DNA from: Alistipes sp.
GTDB taxonomy: Bacteria; Bacteroidota; Bacteroidia; Bacteroidales; Rikenellaceae
Direction of reading: 5' to 3'
Assembly: GCA_017558115.1 (NCBI GenBank)
Contig: JAFYWG010000027.1
Location: 1-42,370 of the forward strand
DNA: 42,370 nt
Shown here: positions 1 to 8,350 of the stretch, one piece after another
Layout: each line of letters begins with the position of its first letter
Position numbering within the stretch: position 1 is the stretch's first letter
Notes under the pieces: model-generated
Databases searched by the model: none
What the model was told of the DNA's origin: nothing
What the model saw: only the letters and a program-made list of their open reading frames with translations
Program-made: the position numbers and the translations under genes

Positions 1-30
1 GTACTCCATTTTTCGGAGCGGAAAGTGGTG

Positions 31-62
31 CAAAGGTAAGGCAAAAATTTCAAACCACCAAA
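31..62 (-). promoter_or_regulatory. Leftward promoter (-33/-7) for a gene outside the window
   Basis: Read on the minus strand, TACCTTTG (complement of 31-38) fits the Bacteroidota -7 consensus TAnnTTTG, and TTTG (complement of 59-62) lies 20 bases upstream as the -33 element. It points off the left edge. The T-rich upstream tract and the CACC following the -7 element resemble strong stable-RNA promoters of this phylum, but the product is not in the window. Confidence 0.5.
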
Positions 63-144
63 TTTTTGGCGAACTTTTTTGAAACTTTTTTTTAAGAACC
101 TTCGCAGCAAACATTCAACTCGTTTGTTTTCCTGATTGCGGGTG

Positions 145-175
145 CAAAGATACAGCTTATTTCTTATTCTCCAAA
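145..175 (-). promoter_or_regulatory. Second leftward promoter, tandem with the one at 31-62
   Basis: On the minus strand TATCTTTG (complement of 145-152) and TTTG (complement of 172-175) are 19 bases apart. Both this promoter and the one nearer the edge continue with CACC after the -7 box, so they look like a tandem P1/P2 pair. No gene lies between them. The stretch 176-370 is very A+T-rich and holds nothing else that I can support. Confidence 0.5.
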
Positions 176-373
176 CTTTTTATTAAACTTTTTTGAATAT
201 TTTTTACGCATTTCTACTTAGTGACCATTATATCAAGAAGTTACGTATTGTAGTTTTTTTTTTAAGGTGAAACATGGCTTATATATATAAATATAGGTAT
301 ACATTAATTCATAGTAAATAGTGGGTAATTAGTAATTTGTAGACTGGGGTCGATAGGTTCGATGGGATCCTTC

Positions 374-414
374 GACAAGCGGACAAGCGGACGAGCAGAC
401 GAACAGACAAACGA
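374..414. repeat. Minisatellite-like tract of GACnAnCG-type units
   Basis: This is an imperfect tandem run of 7-9 base units such as GACAAGCG, GACGAGCA, GACGAACA and GACAAACG. The same vocabulary, on both strands, appears at 31930-32068. It runs straight into the 67-base repeat that begins at 409. It has no plausible coding function, since the open frames across it lack any start context and match nothing recognisable. Confidence 0.6.
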
Positions 415-475
415 CACAAGTCGTTCGTTCTGCGTTTGATGTTAGAAAATTCAGTCGGGATACCGGGATTCGAAC
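409..475. repeat. 67-base direct repeat, copy 1, carrying a tRNA-Pro 3' fragment
   Basis: Bases 409-475 are identical to 668-734. The last 15 bases of the repeat are the T-arm and acceptor 3' part of tRNA-Pro(CGG), so this copy carries a truncated tRNA 3' end without the rest of the gene. The match stops inside the T-arm. It also includes a short hairpin, ACGAC/GTCGT, around 411-424. Confidence 0.85.
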
Positions 476-486
476 GACAAGTCGTA

Positions 487-545
487 GCGGGGATACCATA
501 GCGTAGGAACAATGTTCCGAGCAATAAACTATACCATATCCCCGC
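487..545. repeat. Inverted repeat with 9-base arms
   Basis: GCGGGGATA (487-495) is the exact reverse complement of TATCCCCGC (537-545), and an inner hairpin GGAAC/GTTCC lies at 506-518. It directly follows the truncated tRNA fragment. It could be a cruciform or RNA hairpin. No gene is visible here. Confidence 0.5.
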
Positions 546-608
546 AACCCGCATTAAGTGAGTAATGCCAGTATTCTGAGCGAATAGCAGAACGAAAGCC
601 GGAGGCTT

Positions 609-665
609 GTTGATTTGAGGTGATTAGTGTCAAGCTCGCTTGCAAGCACAATCACCTAAATCAAC
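609..665. repeat. Long hairpin upstream of the second 67-base repeat copy
   Basis: Bases 609-625 pair with 650-665 with a single bulged base, enclosing a second small hairpin (CAAGC/GCTTG, 631-641). A further small stem AAGCC/GGCTT lies just before it at 596-608. The element fills most of the space between the two 67-base repeats. It may be a small non-autonomous mobile element or a transcript end for the leftward tRNA genes. Confidence 0.5.
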
Positions 666-667
666 AT

Positions 668-734
668 AAACGACACAAGTCGTTCGTTCTGCGTTTGATG
701 TTAGAAAATTCAGTCGGGATACCGGGATTCGAAC
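668..734. repeat. 67-base direct repeat, copy 2, overlapping tRNA-Pro(CGG)
   Basis: This copy is identical to 409-475. Here the repeat runs from downstream of the tRNA (668-713) into the intact tRNA-Pro(CGG) gene (714-734 of its 3' end), so this is probably the original locus and 409-475 the derived one. Confidence 0.85.
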
Positions 735-788
735 CCGGGGCCTCCAACTCCCGAAGCTGGCGCGCTAACCGGACTGCGCTACATCCCG
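714..788 (-). tRNA. tRNA-Pro (anticodon CGG)
   Basis: The minus strand folds into a full cloverleaf. The acceptor stem is CGGGATG, there is a D-arm with GGTTAGCGC, the anticodon stem CCAGC/GTTGG has loop TTCGGGA (anticodon CGG), and the T-arm is CCGGG TTCGAAT CCCGG. The discriminator base is A and no CCA is encoded. It reads Pro codon CCG. It lies about 60 bases downstream of tRNA-Pro(TGG) and is probably co-transcribed with it. Confidence 0.95.
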
Positions 789-849
789 AACTCTTAAAAC
801 TTTTTGATATGAAAAATGTCCTAACTTTGTTAGGACATTCAAGATTTTG

Positions 850-924
850 TCGGGATACCAGGATTCGAACCTGGGACCCCCTGCTCCCAAAGCAGGTGCG
901 CTAACCGGACTGCGCTACATCCCG
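850..924 (-). tRNA. tRNA-Pro (anticodon TGG)
   Basis: This is a full cloverleaf on the minus strand. The acceptor stem and D-arm are the same as in the neighbouring tRNA-Pro, the anticodon stem CCTGC/GCAGG has loop TTTGGGA (anticodon TGG), and the T-arm is CCAGG TTCGAAT CCTGG. CCA is not encoded. It is the first gene of a two-tRNA leftward unit; its near-identity to the CGG isoacceptor outside the anticodon and T stems points to an old tandem duplication. Confidence 0.95.
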
Positions 925-942
925 TAGATTTTTTTCGACGTG

Positions 943-974
943 CAAAGATAGAGTAAATATTCCAACGTACCAAA
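943..974 (-). promoter_or_regulatory. Promoter of the tRNA-Pro pair
   Basis: On the minus strand TATCTTTG (complement of 943-950) is the -7 box and TTTG (complement of 971-974) the -33 box, 20 bases apart. The tRNA 5' end at 924 is about 18 bases beyond the -7 box, which leaves a very short leader to be trimmed by RNase P. Confidence 0.65.
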
Positions 975-1005
975 TATTTTGGTAACTTTTTTTCGCTTTT
1001 ATTGA

Positions 1006-1039
1006 AAATAAAAAACCGAGGTGAAATAGCACCTCGGTT
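1006..1039 (-). terminator. Rho-independent terminator after the isochorismatase-like gene
   Basis: On the minus strand AACCGAGGTG / CACCTCGGTT (1030-1039 with 1014-1023) forms a 10-base-pair stem with a six-base loop, followed by a T-rich run (complement of 1006-1013). It lies 20 bases beyond the stop codon at 1061. Confidence 0.85.
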
Positions 1040-1060
1040 AATATACTGATGTTAAGCTAA

Positions 1061-1612
1061 TTACAACATAGCAATAAGTTCCTCATTTGTGTAGGCGTCG
1101 GCACCATAGCATAGCTTAAGGTATGCAAGACCCGATGTGTAGTCCTCCTCGGTGAATGAGTCGGTCGCCTCCTTAGCCACAACAACGTCGTAGCCTAAAG
1201 AGTAGGCATCTGCAGAGGTATGGCGCACACACATATGAGTGTGTAGGCCAGTCATGACCACGGTCTGCACGCCAAGCTCCTTAAGAAGGATGTCGAGGTC
1301 GGTTTGAAAGAAACCGCTGTAGCGACGTTTAGGCACTACATAGTCGTTCTCACTGAGGTTGAGTTCGGGTATCACCTCGGCACCGGGTGTGCCAGCAATG
1401 GCGTGATCGCCCCAGATGATAAGTTCTCGGTCGATGCCCTTACGGTGGGCGTCGTTGCAGAAGATTACGGGAACACCCGCCTTACGTGCAGCGTCGAGAA
1501 GTTGCGCTGTTGCTGTCACGATAGCCTTGCCGCGTTCGCAGGTCAAGGCTCCATAAACAAAGTCGTTGAGCATGTCAACAACCAAGATTGCAGGCTTGTT
1601 AAGCTTATTCAT
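1061..1612 (-). CDS. Isochorismatase-family cysteine hydrolase (nicotinamidase-like)
   Basis: This 183-residue protein has the isochorismatase-like hydrolase fold and the family's catalytic triad in place: Asp13 in VVDMLNDF, Lys95 in PKRRYSGF and Cys128 in THMCVRHT. These enzymes hydrolyse amides or vinyl ethers (nicotinamide, ureidoacrylate, isochorismate and related compounds) in the cytoplasm. The substrate cannot be read from sequence; a role in NAD recycling is possible, but the metal-binding His residues of classical PncA are not clearly present. It is a single-gene leftward unit with its own promoter (1671-1702) and terminator. The ATG start is the only in-frame choice that precedes the first beta strand closely. 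Confidence 0.88.
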   Translation of the reverse strand: MNKLNKPAILVVDMLNDFVYGALTCERGKAIVTATAQLLDAARKAGVPVIFCNDAHRKGIDRELIIWGDHAIAGTPGAEVIPELNLSENDYVVPKRRYSGFFQTDLDILLKELGVQTVVMTGLHTHMCVRHTSADAYSLGYDVVVAKEATDSFTEEDYTSGLAYLKLCYGADAYTNEELIAML

Positions 1613-1670
1613 AACTGCGATAAAATGTGTAAAAAGTGTTTCTCGTGGCTCCCATTGGGTAAAACTAATT

Positions 1671-1702
1671 CAAAGGTATAAACTTTTTTCGTGACATCCA
1701 AA
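1671..1702 (-). promoter_or_regulatory. Promoter of the isochorismatase-like gene
   Basis: On the minus strand the -7 box TACCTTTG (complement of 1671-1678) and -33 box TTTG (complement of 1699-1702) are 20 bases apart. The predicted leader to the ATG at 1612 is about 55 bases. Confidence 0.6.
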
Positions 1703-1807
1703 TTTTTAGGGGCAGAAGTTGGAGTATACACCACATTTTGCGCATAGAGACCAGATTATGCAATTATATTCATATAGTTTTAGCCTATCGCAGGATAAAA
1801 ATTTCCG

Positions 1808-1839
1808 ATTTGCGCCTACCTCTATTTATATTATCTTTG
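1808..1839 (+). promoter_or_regulatory. Promoter of the iron-sulfur repair gene
   Basis: TTTG at 1809-1812 and TATCTTTG at 1832-1839 are 19 bases apart and match the -33/-7 consensus. The ATG follows about 38 bases later. No clear Fnr- or HcpR-type inverted repeat was found next to it. Confidence 0.6.
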
Positions 1840-1877
1840 CAGCGACAAAACTAAAGAAAACAAATAAAAATAATTAT

Positions 1878-2615
1878 ATGAACAACTCTATATTTGCAAA
1901 TAGAAGCGTCGGCTCCATCGTTAACGAGAACTACGCCGCCGCACGCATATTCAAATCATTCGGTATAGACTTCTGCTGTGGTGGCAGCGCAATGCTTGCT
2001 GACGCCTGCCGTACTGCGGGTGTGGAGATAGAGAAGGTGTGCGAGGCACTCGACAAGAACGAGGCAACAAAGTGTGACTCTATCCCCTTTGCGTCGTGGC
2101 CAACGGACCTTTTAATTGACTATGTATTGAAGATTCACCACCGCAATATTCGCAGTAAGGGTCCGCAGCTTCTCGCCGATATCAAACGCGTTGCCGAGGT
2201 GCATAGCGAGGCGCATCCCGAACTCACCCACCTCGTTAAGGTCTTTGCCATGTCGCTCGAAGATCTCGAGAGCCACCTACAGAAGGAGGAGCAGGTGCTC
2301 TTTCCCTACTGCTACAACCTCTTTGAGGCCTCTATGCGCAAGGAGCATGTCGAGAAGATGCACTGCGGCACCGTGGCCAATCCTATACGCGTGATGCTTA
2401 GCGAGCATAGCGACGAGGGTACGCGCTACAAGTTTATCCGCAATCTTGTGAATGGTTTTGCAGTACCTGAGGACGCGTGCCTGAGCTATCGCCTTATGCT
2501 CCAGGACCTCGAGGAGTTTATGGATGGCCTCTTCGAGCATATACATATTGAGAATAACATTCTCTTCCCTCGCTTCGTACACTTGGAGAAGAAGGCTGTT
2601 AAGAGCGACGAGTAA
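1878..2615 (+). CDS. ric: Iron-sulfur cluster repair di-iron protein (Ric/ScdA/YtfE family)
   Basis: This cytoplasmic protein of 245 residues repairs iron-sulfur clusters damaged by nitric oxide or oxidants, using a carboxylate-bridged di-iron centre. An N-terminal ScdA_N (DUF542) domain (about 7-60) carries the diagnostic CCGG at 33-36. A hemerythrin-like four-helix domain (about 75-235) contains His87/88, His109/113, His133 with Glu137, His177, and His221/223 with Glu225, the usual type of iron ligands. The open frame extends further upstream, but I chose ATG 1878 because it follows the -33/-7 promoter and begins the conserved N-terminus; the upstream 53 codons cross the promoter and match nothing. 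Such genes are commonly induced by nitrosative stress, which is plausible but not shown here. Confidence 0.93.
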   Translation: MNNSIFANRSVGSIVNENYAAARIFKSFGIDFCCGGSAMLADACRTAGVEIEKVCEALDKNEATKCDSIPFASWPTDLLIDYVLKIHHRNIRSKGPQLLADIKRVAEVHSEAHPELTHLVKVFAMSLEDLESHLQKEEQVLFPYCYNLFEASMRKEHVEKMHCGTVANPIRVMLSEHSDEGTRYKFIRNLVNGFAVPEDACLSYRLMLQDLEEFMDGLFEHIHIENNILFPRFVHLEKKAVKSDE

Positions 2616-2647
2616 TTGGCTTCATAACATAATGAGCATATTAATAA

Positions 2648-2675
2648 TTAAGGGATGCCGCTTGGCATCCCTTAA
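2648..2675. terminator. Bidirectional terminator between convergent genes
   Basis: TTAAGGGATGCC (2648-2659) and GGCATCCCTTAA (2664-2675) form a perfect 12-base-pair stem with a GCTT loop. It sits between the stops of the iron-sulfur repair gene (2615) and the DUF6562 lipoprotein gene (2679), close to both. Confidence 0.75.
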
Positions 2676-2678
2676 TAT

Positions 2679-3569
2679 CTAAAGCTCCTGTGACTCACTT
2701 GAGCTACTACCACCAGTTAACAACTTACCTTTAATCGTTGTTAGGTAGTTGCTATTGACACTTATCCCGGTGTTGAATTGGTGGTTCGTAACTTTTGAGC
2801 CATTCTTCACTACCATATCGAATTTTACGTTGTCGTTGTCGCCAGCGAAGAAGTAGTCGCTAAATATTGTACGATTATTATCTGGCTCGTTATATACATT
2901 GCTTAGAGTATATGTATGCACCTTAGTAGTTGTTGGATCTCCGAACTGGCCAGTCAAAGCATTAAATGTTGTACGATGAGGTGTGGTGTAAGTAACCGTA
3001 ACTGTATCTACTGCATCGTCAGCCCAATCCGTTGTCACCACGCGAAGCTTTGCATTGGGGCGACGCAATGAGAGGCTTATGGTGCTTGCGCTATTGAAGT
3101 TGAGCACAGAGTCTGCTGCAGTATAGGCATCGCGGGTCTCATCCATTGCGTTCCACTCACCCTTAAGAGTGACTGCTCTAAGGTCGCTTGTGTCGTAGTG
3201 GTTATCAACATCAGCCTCACCAGCAACCACATCAGCCCATGCCACAAATTTGTAGTCACGGCCTGGAGCGAGGCGCACCTCAAACACTACACCCTTATCG
3301 TCGCTATACTCAACGAGTCTAATAGGATCTATCGACGTTTTAGTCTCAGGGTCGGTATAGTAAATCTGGAGGATATAGCGCATTGTGAGACTATCACTAT
3401 TGAGCAGTCCGCTTTGGAATATACCCTCGTGGCTACCTGCTCGCGACTCAGGAACTGTCACAGCTACCTTAACCTCAAGGTCGCCCACCGTCACGTCCAT
3501 TCTCTCCGCATCGTTCTGACATGCGACGAAACCTATCAATATTGCTGCAAAAGCAAAAAATCTTCTCAT
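2679..3569 (-). CDS. DUF6562-type lipoprotein (fimbrillin-like fold possible)
   Basis: This is a 296-residue exported lipoprotein with the signal MRRFFAFAAILIGFVAC and lipid-anchored Cys17. The body is beta-rich, with an early KVAVTVPESRAGSHEG segment, a central region ending SLSLRRPNAKLRVVT, and a C-terminal SNYLTTIKGKLLTGG typical of the DUF6562 group of Bacteroidales lipoproteins. That group is often compared to fimbrillin-like surface proteins; the resemblance here is by motif memory, not by a search. It stands alone with its own promoter and shares a terminator with the convergent upstream gene. I set the start at the ATG at 3569 because it begins a clean signal peptide; the upstream in-frame Met would add 18 residues lying across the promoter. 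Confidence 0.75.
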   Translation of the reverse strand: MRRFFAFAAILIGFVACQNDAERMDVTVGDLEVKVAVTVPESRAGSHEGIFQSGLLNSDSLTMRYILQIYYTDPETKTSIDPIRLVEYSDDKGVVFEVRLAPGRDYKFVAWADVVAGEADVDNHYDTSDLRAVTLKGEWNAMDETRDAYTAADSVLNFNSASTISLSLRRPNAKLRVVTTDWADDAVDTVTVTYTTPHRTTFNALTGQFGDPTTTKVHTYTLSNVYNEPDNNRTIFSDYFFAGDNDNVKFDMVVKNGSKVTNHQFNTGISVNSNYLTTIKGKLLTGGSSSSESQEL

Positions 3570-3622
3570 AGTATAAAAGTTCAAGTCAATTGTGATAATA
3601 CCCGAATAGGTATACTTTAGCA

Positions 3623-3654
3623 CAAAGATAGACTATTTTTTTCTTTTCTGCAAA
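3623..3654 (-). promoter_or_regulatory. Promoter of the DUF6562 lipoprotein gene
   Basis: Minus-strand TATCTTTG (complement of 3623-3630) and TTTG (complement of 3651-3654) are 20 bases apart. The leader to ATG 3569 is about 45 bases. Confidence 0.65.
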
Positions 3655-3757
3655 AATAGACTGATATTTTATATATAGGTGCAAGTTCACACCCACCTAC
3701 TCCATCCAAAGTCCCAGACTTAATTTTCAAATTTATTCACTATTTATACGAATTTAG

Positions 3758-3788
3758 TTTGTAAATTAATTTAATTTTACTAAATTTG
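3758..3788 (+). promoter_or_regulatory. Promoter of the EP-repeat lipoprotein gene
   Basis: TTTG at 3758-3761 and TAAATTTG at 3781-3788 are 19 bases apart, a good -33/-7 pair. The ATG lies 56 bases further on, in an A-rich leader. Confidence 0.65.
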
Positions 3789-3844
3789 TGATAATGAAAA
3801 CCGAAAAACTATAAACAAAACATAAGCTAAAAAAACCTAAAAAC

Positions 3845-5482
<1,638 letters not shown>

Positions 5483-5497
5483 TCGACCCCTAAACAA

Positions 5498-5531
5498 TCT
5501 CCTACGCTTTGCAGCCGTAGGGCGTAGGAGA
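5498..5531 (+). terminator. Terminator of the EP-repeat lipoprotein gene
   Basis: TCTCCTACGC (5498-5507) pairs perfectly with GCGTAGGAGA (5522-5531). There is no strong T-run; the -7 box of the next gene starts two bases after the stem. Confidence 0.55.
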
Positions 5532-5540
5532 CTATCTTTG
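5508..5540 (+). promoter_or_regulatory. Promoter of the BIG2 lipoprotein gene, inside the preceding hairpin
   Basis: TATCTTTG at 5533-5540 is a consensus -7 box. TTTG at 5508-5511, in the loop of the preceding hairpin, is a possible -33 box at 21 bases. The ATG is at 5569. Confidence 0.55.
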
Positions 5541-5568
5541 CTACAAACCTTATTTACCCGAACCTATT

Positions 5569-6888
5569 ATGAAAAAGTTATTTTTACTCCTTGCGGTTGC
5601 ATTCGCAGTTGTGGCATGCGAAGGTCCCGAGCAATCATCAACCGAAAAACCCAGCACAGTTGATATGGTAACAGTTAACCCCGCAACATGCGAGGTACTT
5701 ATTGGCGAAAGCATCACTCTCGAGGCTGTAGTGGATGCTAAGGGCAGCTATACACTCGAGTGGATATCAACAAACGAGGACGTAGCGACTGTAGATAATG
5801 GCACTGTTACTGGCTTAGCATCAGGTACTGCTATTGTGATGGCTCAGGCTGGTGGCAAGACTGGCAGCTGCACCGTTAGCGTTGTTGGCGTACCCGTTGA
5901 GAGCGTCGCTATCGACCAGATGGAGCTCTACATGACAGAGGGTGATATCTTCACATTACGTGCTACGGTTCTCCCCGAGAATGCAGATAATAAGTCTGTT
6001 ACATGGTCATCTTCTGACGAGAACATCGCTTCAGTAAACGGCAGCGGTACAGTTACTGCAAATAGGCCAGGCGACTGCGTCATCTACGCTAAGGCAGGTA
6101 ACGTAATTGCTGAGTGCGCAGTAAGCATCGACAAGCGCGCTTTGGCTATTGGCGACTACTACTACTCTGATGGCACATGGTCAGCACAGCTCGACGAGGG
6201 TCGCACACCTATCGGCGTGGTATTCTACGTTGGCGACGTCACAGCATTCGACCCCGCACTCAAGAACGAGCACCCCAACTGTACTCATGGCCTCGTTGTA
6301 TCACTCACAGAGCACGAGCAGGGCACAGCATGGCAGTCTAACTACGAGAGCTACGCATCTACTATCGGCATGTGGTGCGACGCCTTTGCTCCTCAGTACG
6401 AGCCTGTAACTTCAGGTTACGAACTTGAGGATAACCTCAACCGTCCTATTGGTTACAACAACACTAAGGCTATGGAGCTCTTCAACGCTGCAGAGGATAA
6501 CGCTGAGTGGCAGATTGAGCCTATCAACTTCGTTGTTGACTACCGCACTAAGGTTCCCGCACCTGAGGCATCAAGCGACTGGTACTTGCCATCAGCTAAG
6601 GAGTTGTCACTCCTCATGAGCGGTGAGTACGATAAGAACATCTGGGATATCCGCGACACTGGCGCAACTGTTGAGAACCTCAAGGAGGTGAACAAGAAGA
6701 TTGCAAAGGTTGAGGGCGCTCTTGGCCTCGGTCAGGCATTGCCAGGTGTATTGTTCTTCTACTGGTCAAGCACCGAGGTATCTTGGGAGTATGCTATCTG
6801 CGTCGTTACATACAACGGTCAGACTCCTCAGGCTTTGAAGAAGGAGACAGGCTTGAACTTCAACGTTCGACCTATCCTTGCGTTCTAA
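5569..6888 (+). CDS. BIG2-domain lipoprotein with C-terminal DUF1566-like domain
   Basis: This is a 439-residue lipoprotein (lipobox ending Cys17). Two bacterial Ig-like BIG2 domains (about 33-106 and 110-187) show the typical VTLNP-like openings and VATVDNGTVTG / IASVNGSGTVT strands. Residues 193-439 form a DUF1566/Lcl_C-like domain (C-type-lectin-like fold in known relatives) with GVVFYVGD, DWYLPSAKELSLL, YWSSTE and a terminal NVRPILAF. The same C-terminal domain is found, without a signal peptide, at the ends of the two TIR proteins at 20649-23010. A surface binding or adhesion role is likely from the fold family but the ligand is unknown. It follows the EP-repeat lipoprotein gene closely but appears to have its own promoter. 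Confidence 0.85.
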   Translation: MKKLFLLLAVAFAVVACEGPEQSSTEKPSTVDMVTVNPATCEVLIGESITLEAVVDAKGSYTLEWISTNEDVATVDNGTVTGLASGTAIVMAQAGGKTGSCTVSVVGVPVESVAIDQMELYMTEGDIFTLRATVLPENADNKSVTWSSSDENIASVNGSGTVTANRPGDCVIYAKAGNVIAECAVSIDKRALAIGDYYYSDGTWSAQLDEGRTPIGVVFYVGDVTAFDPALKNEHPNCTHGLVVSLTEHEQGTAWQSNYESYASTIGMWCDAFAPQYEPVTSGYELEDNLNRPIGYNNTKAMELFNAAEDNAEWQIEPINFVVDYRTKVPAPEASSDWYLPSAKELSLLMSGEYDKNIWDIRDTGATVENLKEVNKKIAKVEGALGLGQALPGVLFFYWSSTEVSWEYAICVVTYNGQTPQALKKETGLNFNVRPILAF

Positions 6889-6906
6889 GCATAGTGACCA
6901 TACACC

Positions 6907-6940
6907 AAAAAGAGTCGACTCACACGAGTCGACTCTTTTT
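6907..6940. terminator. Bidirectional terminator between the BIG2 lipoprotein gene and folA
   Basis: AAAAAGAGTCGACTC (6907-6921) and GAGTCGACTCTTTTT (6926-6940) form a perfect 15-base-pair stem with loop ACAC. The A and T tracts make it work as an intrinsic terminator on both strands. Confidence 0.9.
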
Positions 6941-6961
6941 GTGTTATATTCAGCAACAACG

Positions 6962-7444
6962 CTATACTCTATCGTATGTGCGGAACTCGAAGGGGTACTC
7001 ATACTCCTCACCGCGCTCATGTCTTACTACGTCTACAAGTTTCCACTTTGAGTAGTCAATCTCAGGGAACACGGTGTCGCCCTCATAATCACGCCCAACA
7101 TGCGTGATATACATTCTATCCACCACCGGCAAGGCCTCGCGATAGATCTGAGCACCGCCCATGATGAATATCTCCTCATCGTCACCCGCCATGCGTATAG
7201 CCTCCTGCAACGAGTGCGCCGTAAGTGCGCCCTCGAACTCTCTCTCAGCGCGTGTGATAACGATATTCGTGCGCTTGGGCAGAGGCTTCGAGCCGAGCGA
7301 CTCGAAGGTCTTACGACCCATAATCACGGGGTGACCCGATGTCGTGGTGCGGAAGAAACGCATATCCTCCTTAATGTGCCACAAAAGGGCATTCTTATCT
7401 CCGATAGTGCCATTCTGCGCAATGGCAACGATGATGCTTACCAT
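6962..7444 (-). CDS. folA: Dihydrofolate reductase
   Basis: This enzyme reduces dihydrofolate to tetrahydrofolate with NADPH in the cytoplasm. At 160 residues it is the normal size for the chromosomal enzyme. The signature MVSIIVAIAQNGTIG, then LLWHIKEDM with Trp22 and Asp27 (the folate-protonating acid), the NADPH-binding VIMGRKTFESLG and IFIMGGAQIY are all present. It is the last gene of the leftward operon, 15 bases after thyA. This is a standard pairing, because thymidylate synthase makes the dihydrofolate that this enzyme recycles. The shared terminator at 6907-6940 ends the operon. Confidence 0.97.
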   Translation of the reverse strand: MVSIIVAIAQNGTIGDKNALLWHIKEDMRFFRTTTSGHPVIMGRKTFESLGSKPLPKRTNIVITRAEREFEGALTAHSLQEAIRMAGDDEEIFIMGGAQIYREALPVVDRMYITHVGRDYEGDTVFPEIDYSKWKLVDVVRHERGEEYEYPFEFRTYDRV

Positions 7445-7459
7445 AGTCTTTCAAAAGTT

Positions 7460-8350
7460 TTAGAACGATAGAGGCGCCTTAATCGCCGGATGTGGGTCGT
7501 ACCCCTCGAGCGTGAAGTCCTCATATGTATAGTCAAAGATTGAGTCGCACTCGGCGAGTATCATGCGCGGAAGTGCGCGCGTGTCGCGCGATAGCTGCTC
7601 TGCCGCCTGGTCGAGGTGGTTGAGATAGAGGTGCGCATCGCCAAGAGTGTGGATAAACTCTCCCGCCTCAAGACCGCACTCCTTAGCTATCATCATGGTC
7701 ATGAGTGCATAAGATGCAATGTTGAATGGCACGCCCAAGAAGACATCGCCACTGCGCTGATAGAGCTGACACGAGAGCTTACCCTCAGCCACGAAGAACT
7801 GGAACATAGTGTGGCATGGAGGCAAGGCCATGCTACCCACATCTGCTACATTCCACGCTGAGACTATCATACGGCGCGAAGATGGATTCCTCTTAATAGT
7901 CTCGATGACCTCCTTTATCTGGTCGATGCTCTCGCCATTGGCCTTGGGCCAACTACGCCACTGATAGCCATAGACATGGTTTAAATCACCAAACTTGTAC
8001 CCCTCGATAGGTGACTCCACGCCCAACGCGCCGAGGAACGTATCCATGTCGACGGGCAACACACCATGCTTCACACACAGCTCATTGTAGTAACGGAAGG
8101 CGTCGCTATCCCAAATATGCACGCCATTATCCACCAAATATTTGATGTTGGTATCGCCCTTTAGGAACCATAACAACTCATGTATCACGCCCTTCAAAAA
8201 GACACGCTTTGTGGTAAGCAGCGGGAAACCCTCACTGAGATCGAAGCGCATCTGGTAGCCAAAGATGCCCTTTGTACCCGTTCCCGTGCGGTCGTCACGC
8301 ACTACGCCCTCGCGGCATATTTTATCCAGCAAATCAAGATATTGTCTCAT
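7460..8350 (-). CDS. thyA: Thymidylate synthase
   Basis: This enzyme methylates dUMP to dTMP using methylene-tetrahydrofolate. The 296-residue sequence is full length: [14 protein letters not shown] phosphate-binding loop near the N-terminus, the catalytic Cys179 in [30 protein letters not shown] for dUMP binding, and the C-terminal IKAPLSF that closes the active site. Its start overlaps the end of lpxH by 17 bases and folA follows 15 bases after its stop, indicating translational coupling in one operon. Having thyA and folA adjacent means the cell uses the classical pathway and needs no ThyX. Confidence 0.98.
   Translation of the reverse strand: MRQYLDLLDKICREGVVRDDRTGTGTKGIFGYQMRFDLSEGFPLLTTKRVFLKGVIHELLWFLKGDTNIKYLVDNGVHIWDSDAFRYYNELCVKHGVLPVDMDTFLGALGVESPIEGYKFGDLNHVYGYQWRSWPKANGESIDQIKEVIETIKRNPSSRRMIVSAWNVADVGSMALPPCHTMFQFFVAEGKLSCQLYQRSGDVFLGVPFNIASYALMTMMIAKECGLEAGEFIHTLGDAHLYLNHLDQAAEQLSRDTRALPRMILAECDSIFDYTYEDFTLEGYDPHPAIKAPLSF

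Noticed and set aside
309-554. Two overlapping minus-strand reading frames
   Set aside because: They cross a minisatellite, the truncated tRNA repeat and an inverted repeat. No start context and no recognisable protein pattern.
620-904. Plus-strand reading frame of 94 codons
   Set aside because: It lies antisense across both tRNA-Pro genes; the repeated GIPGFEPGAS / RDTRIRTWDP peptides are translated tRNA complements.
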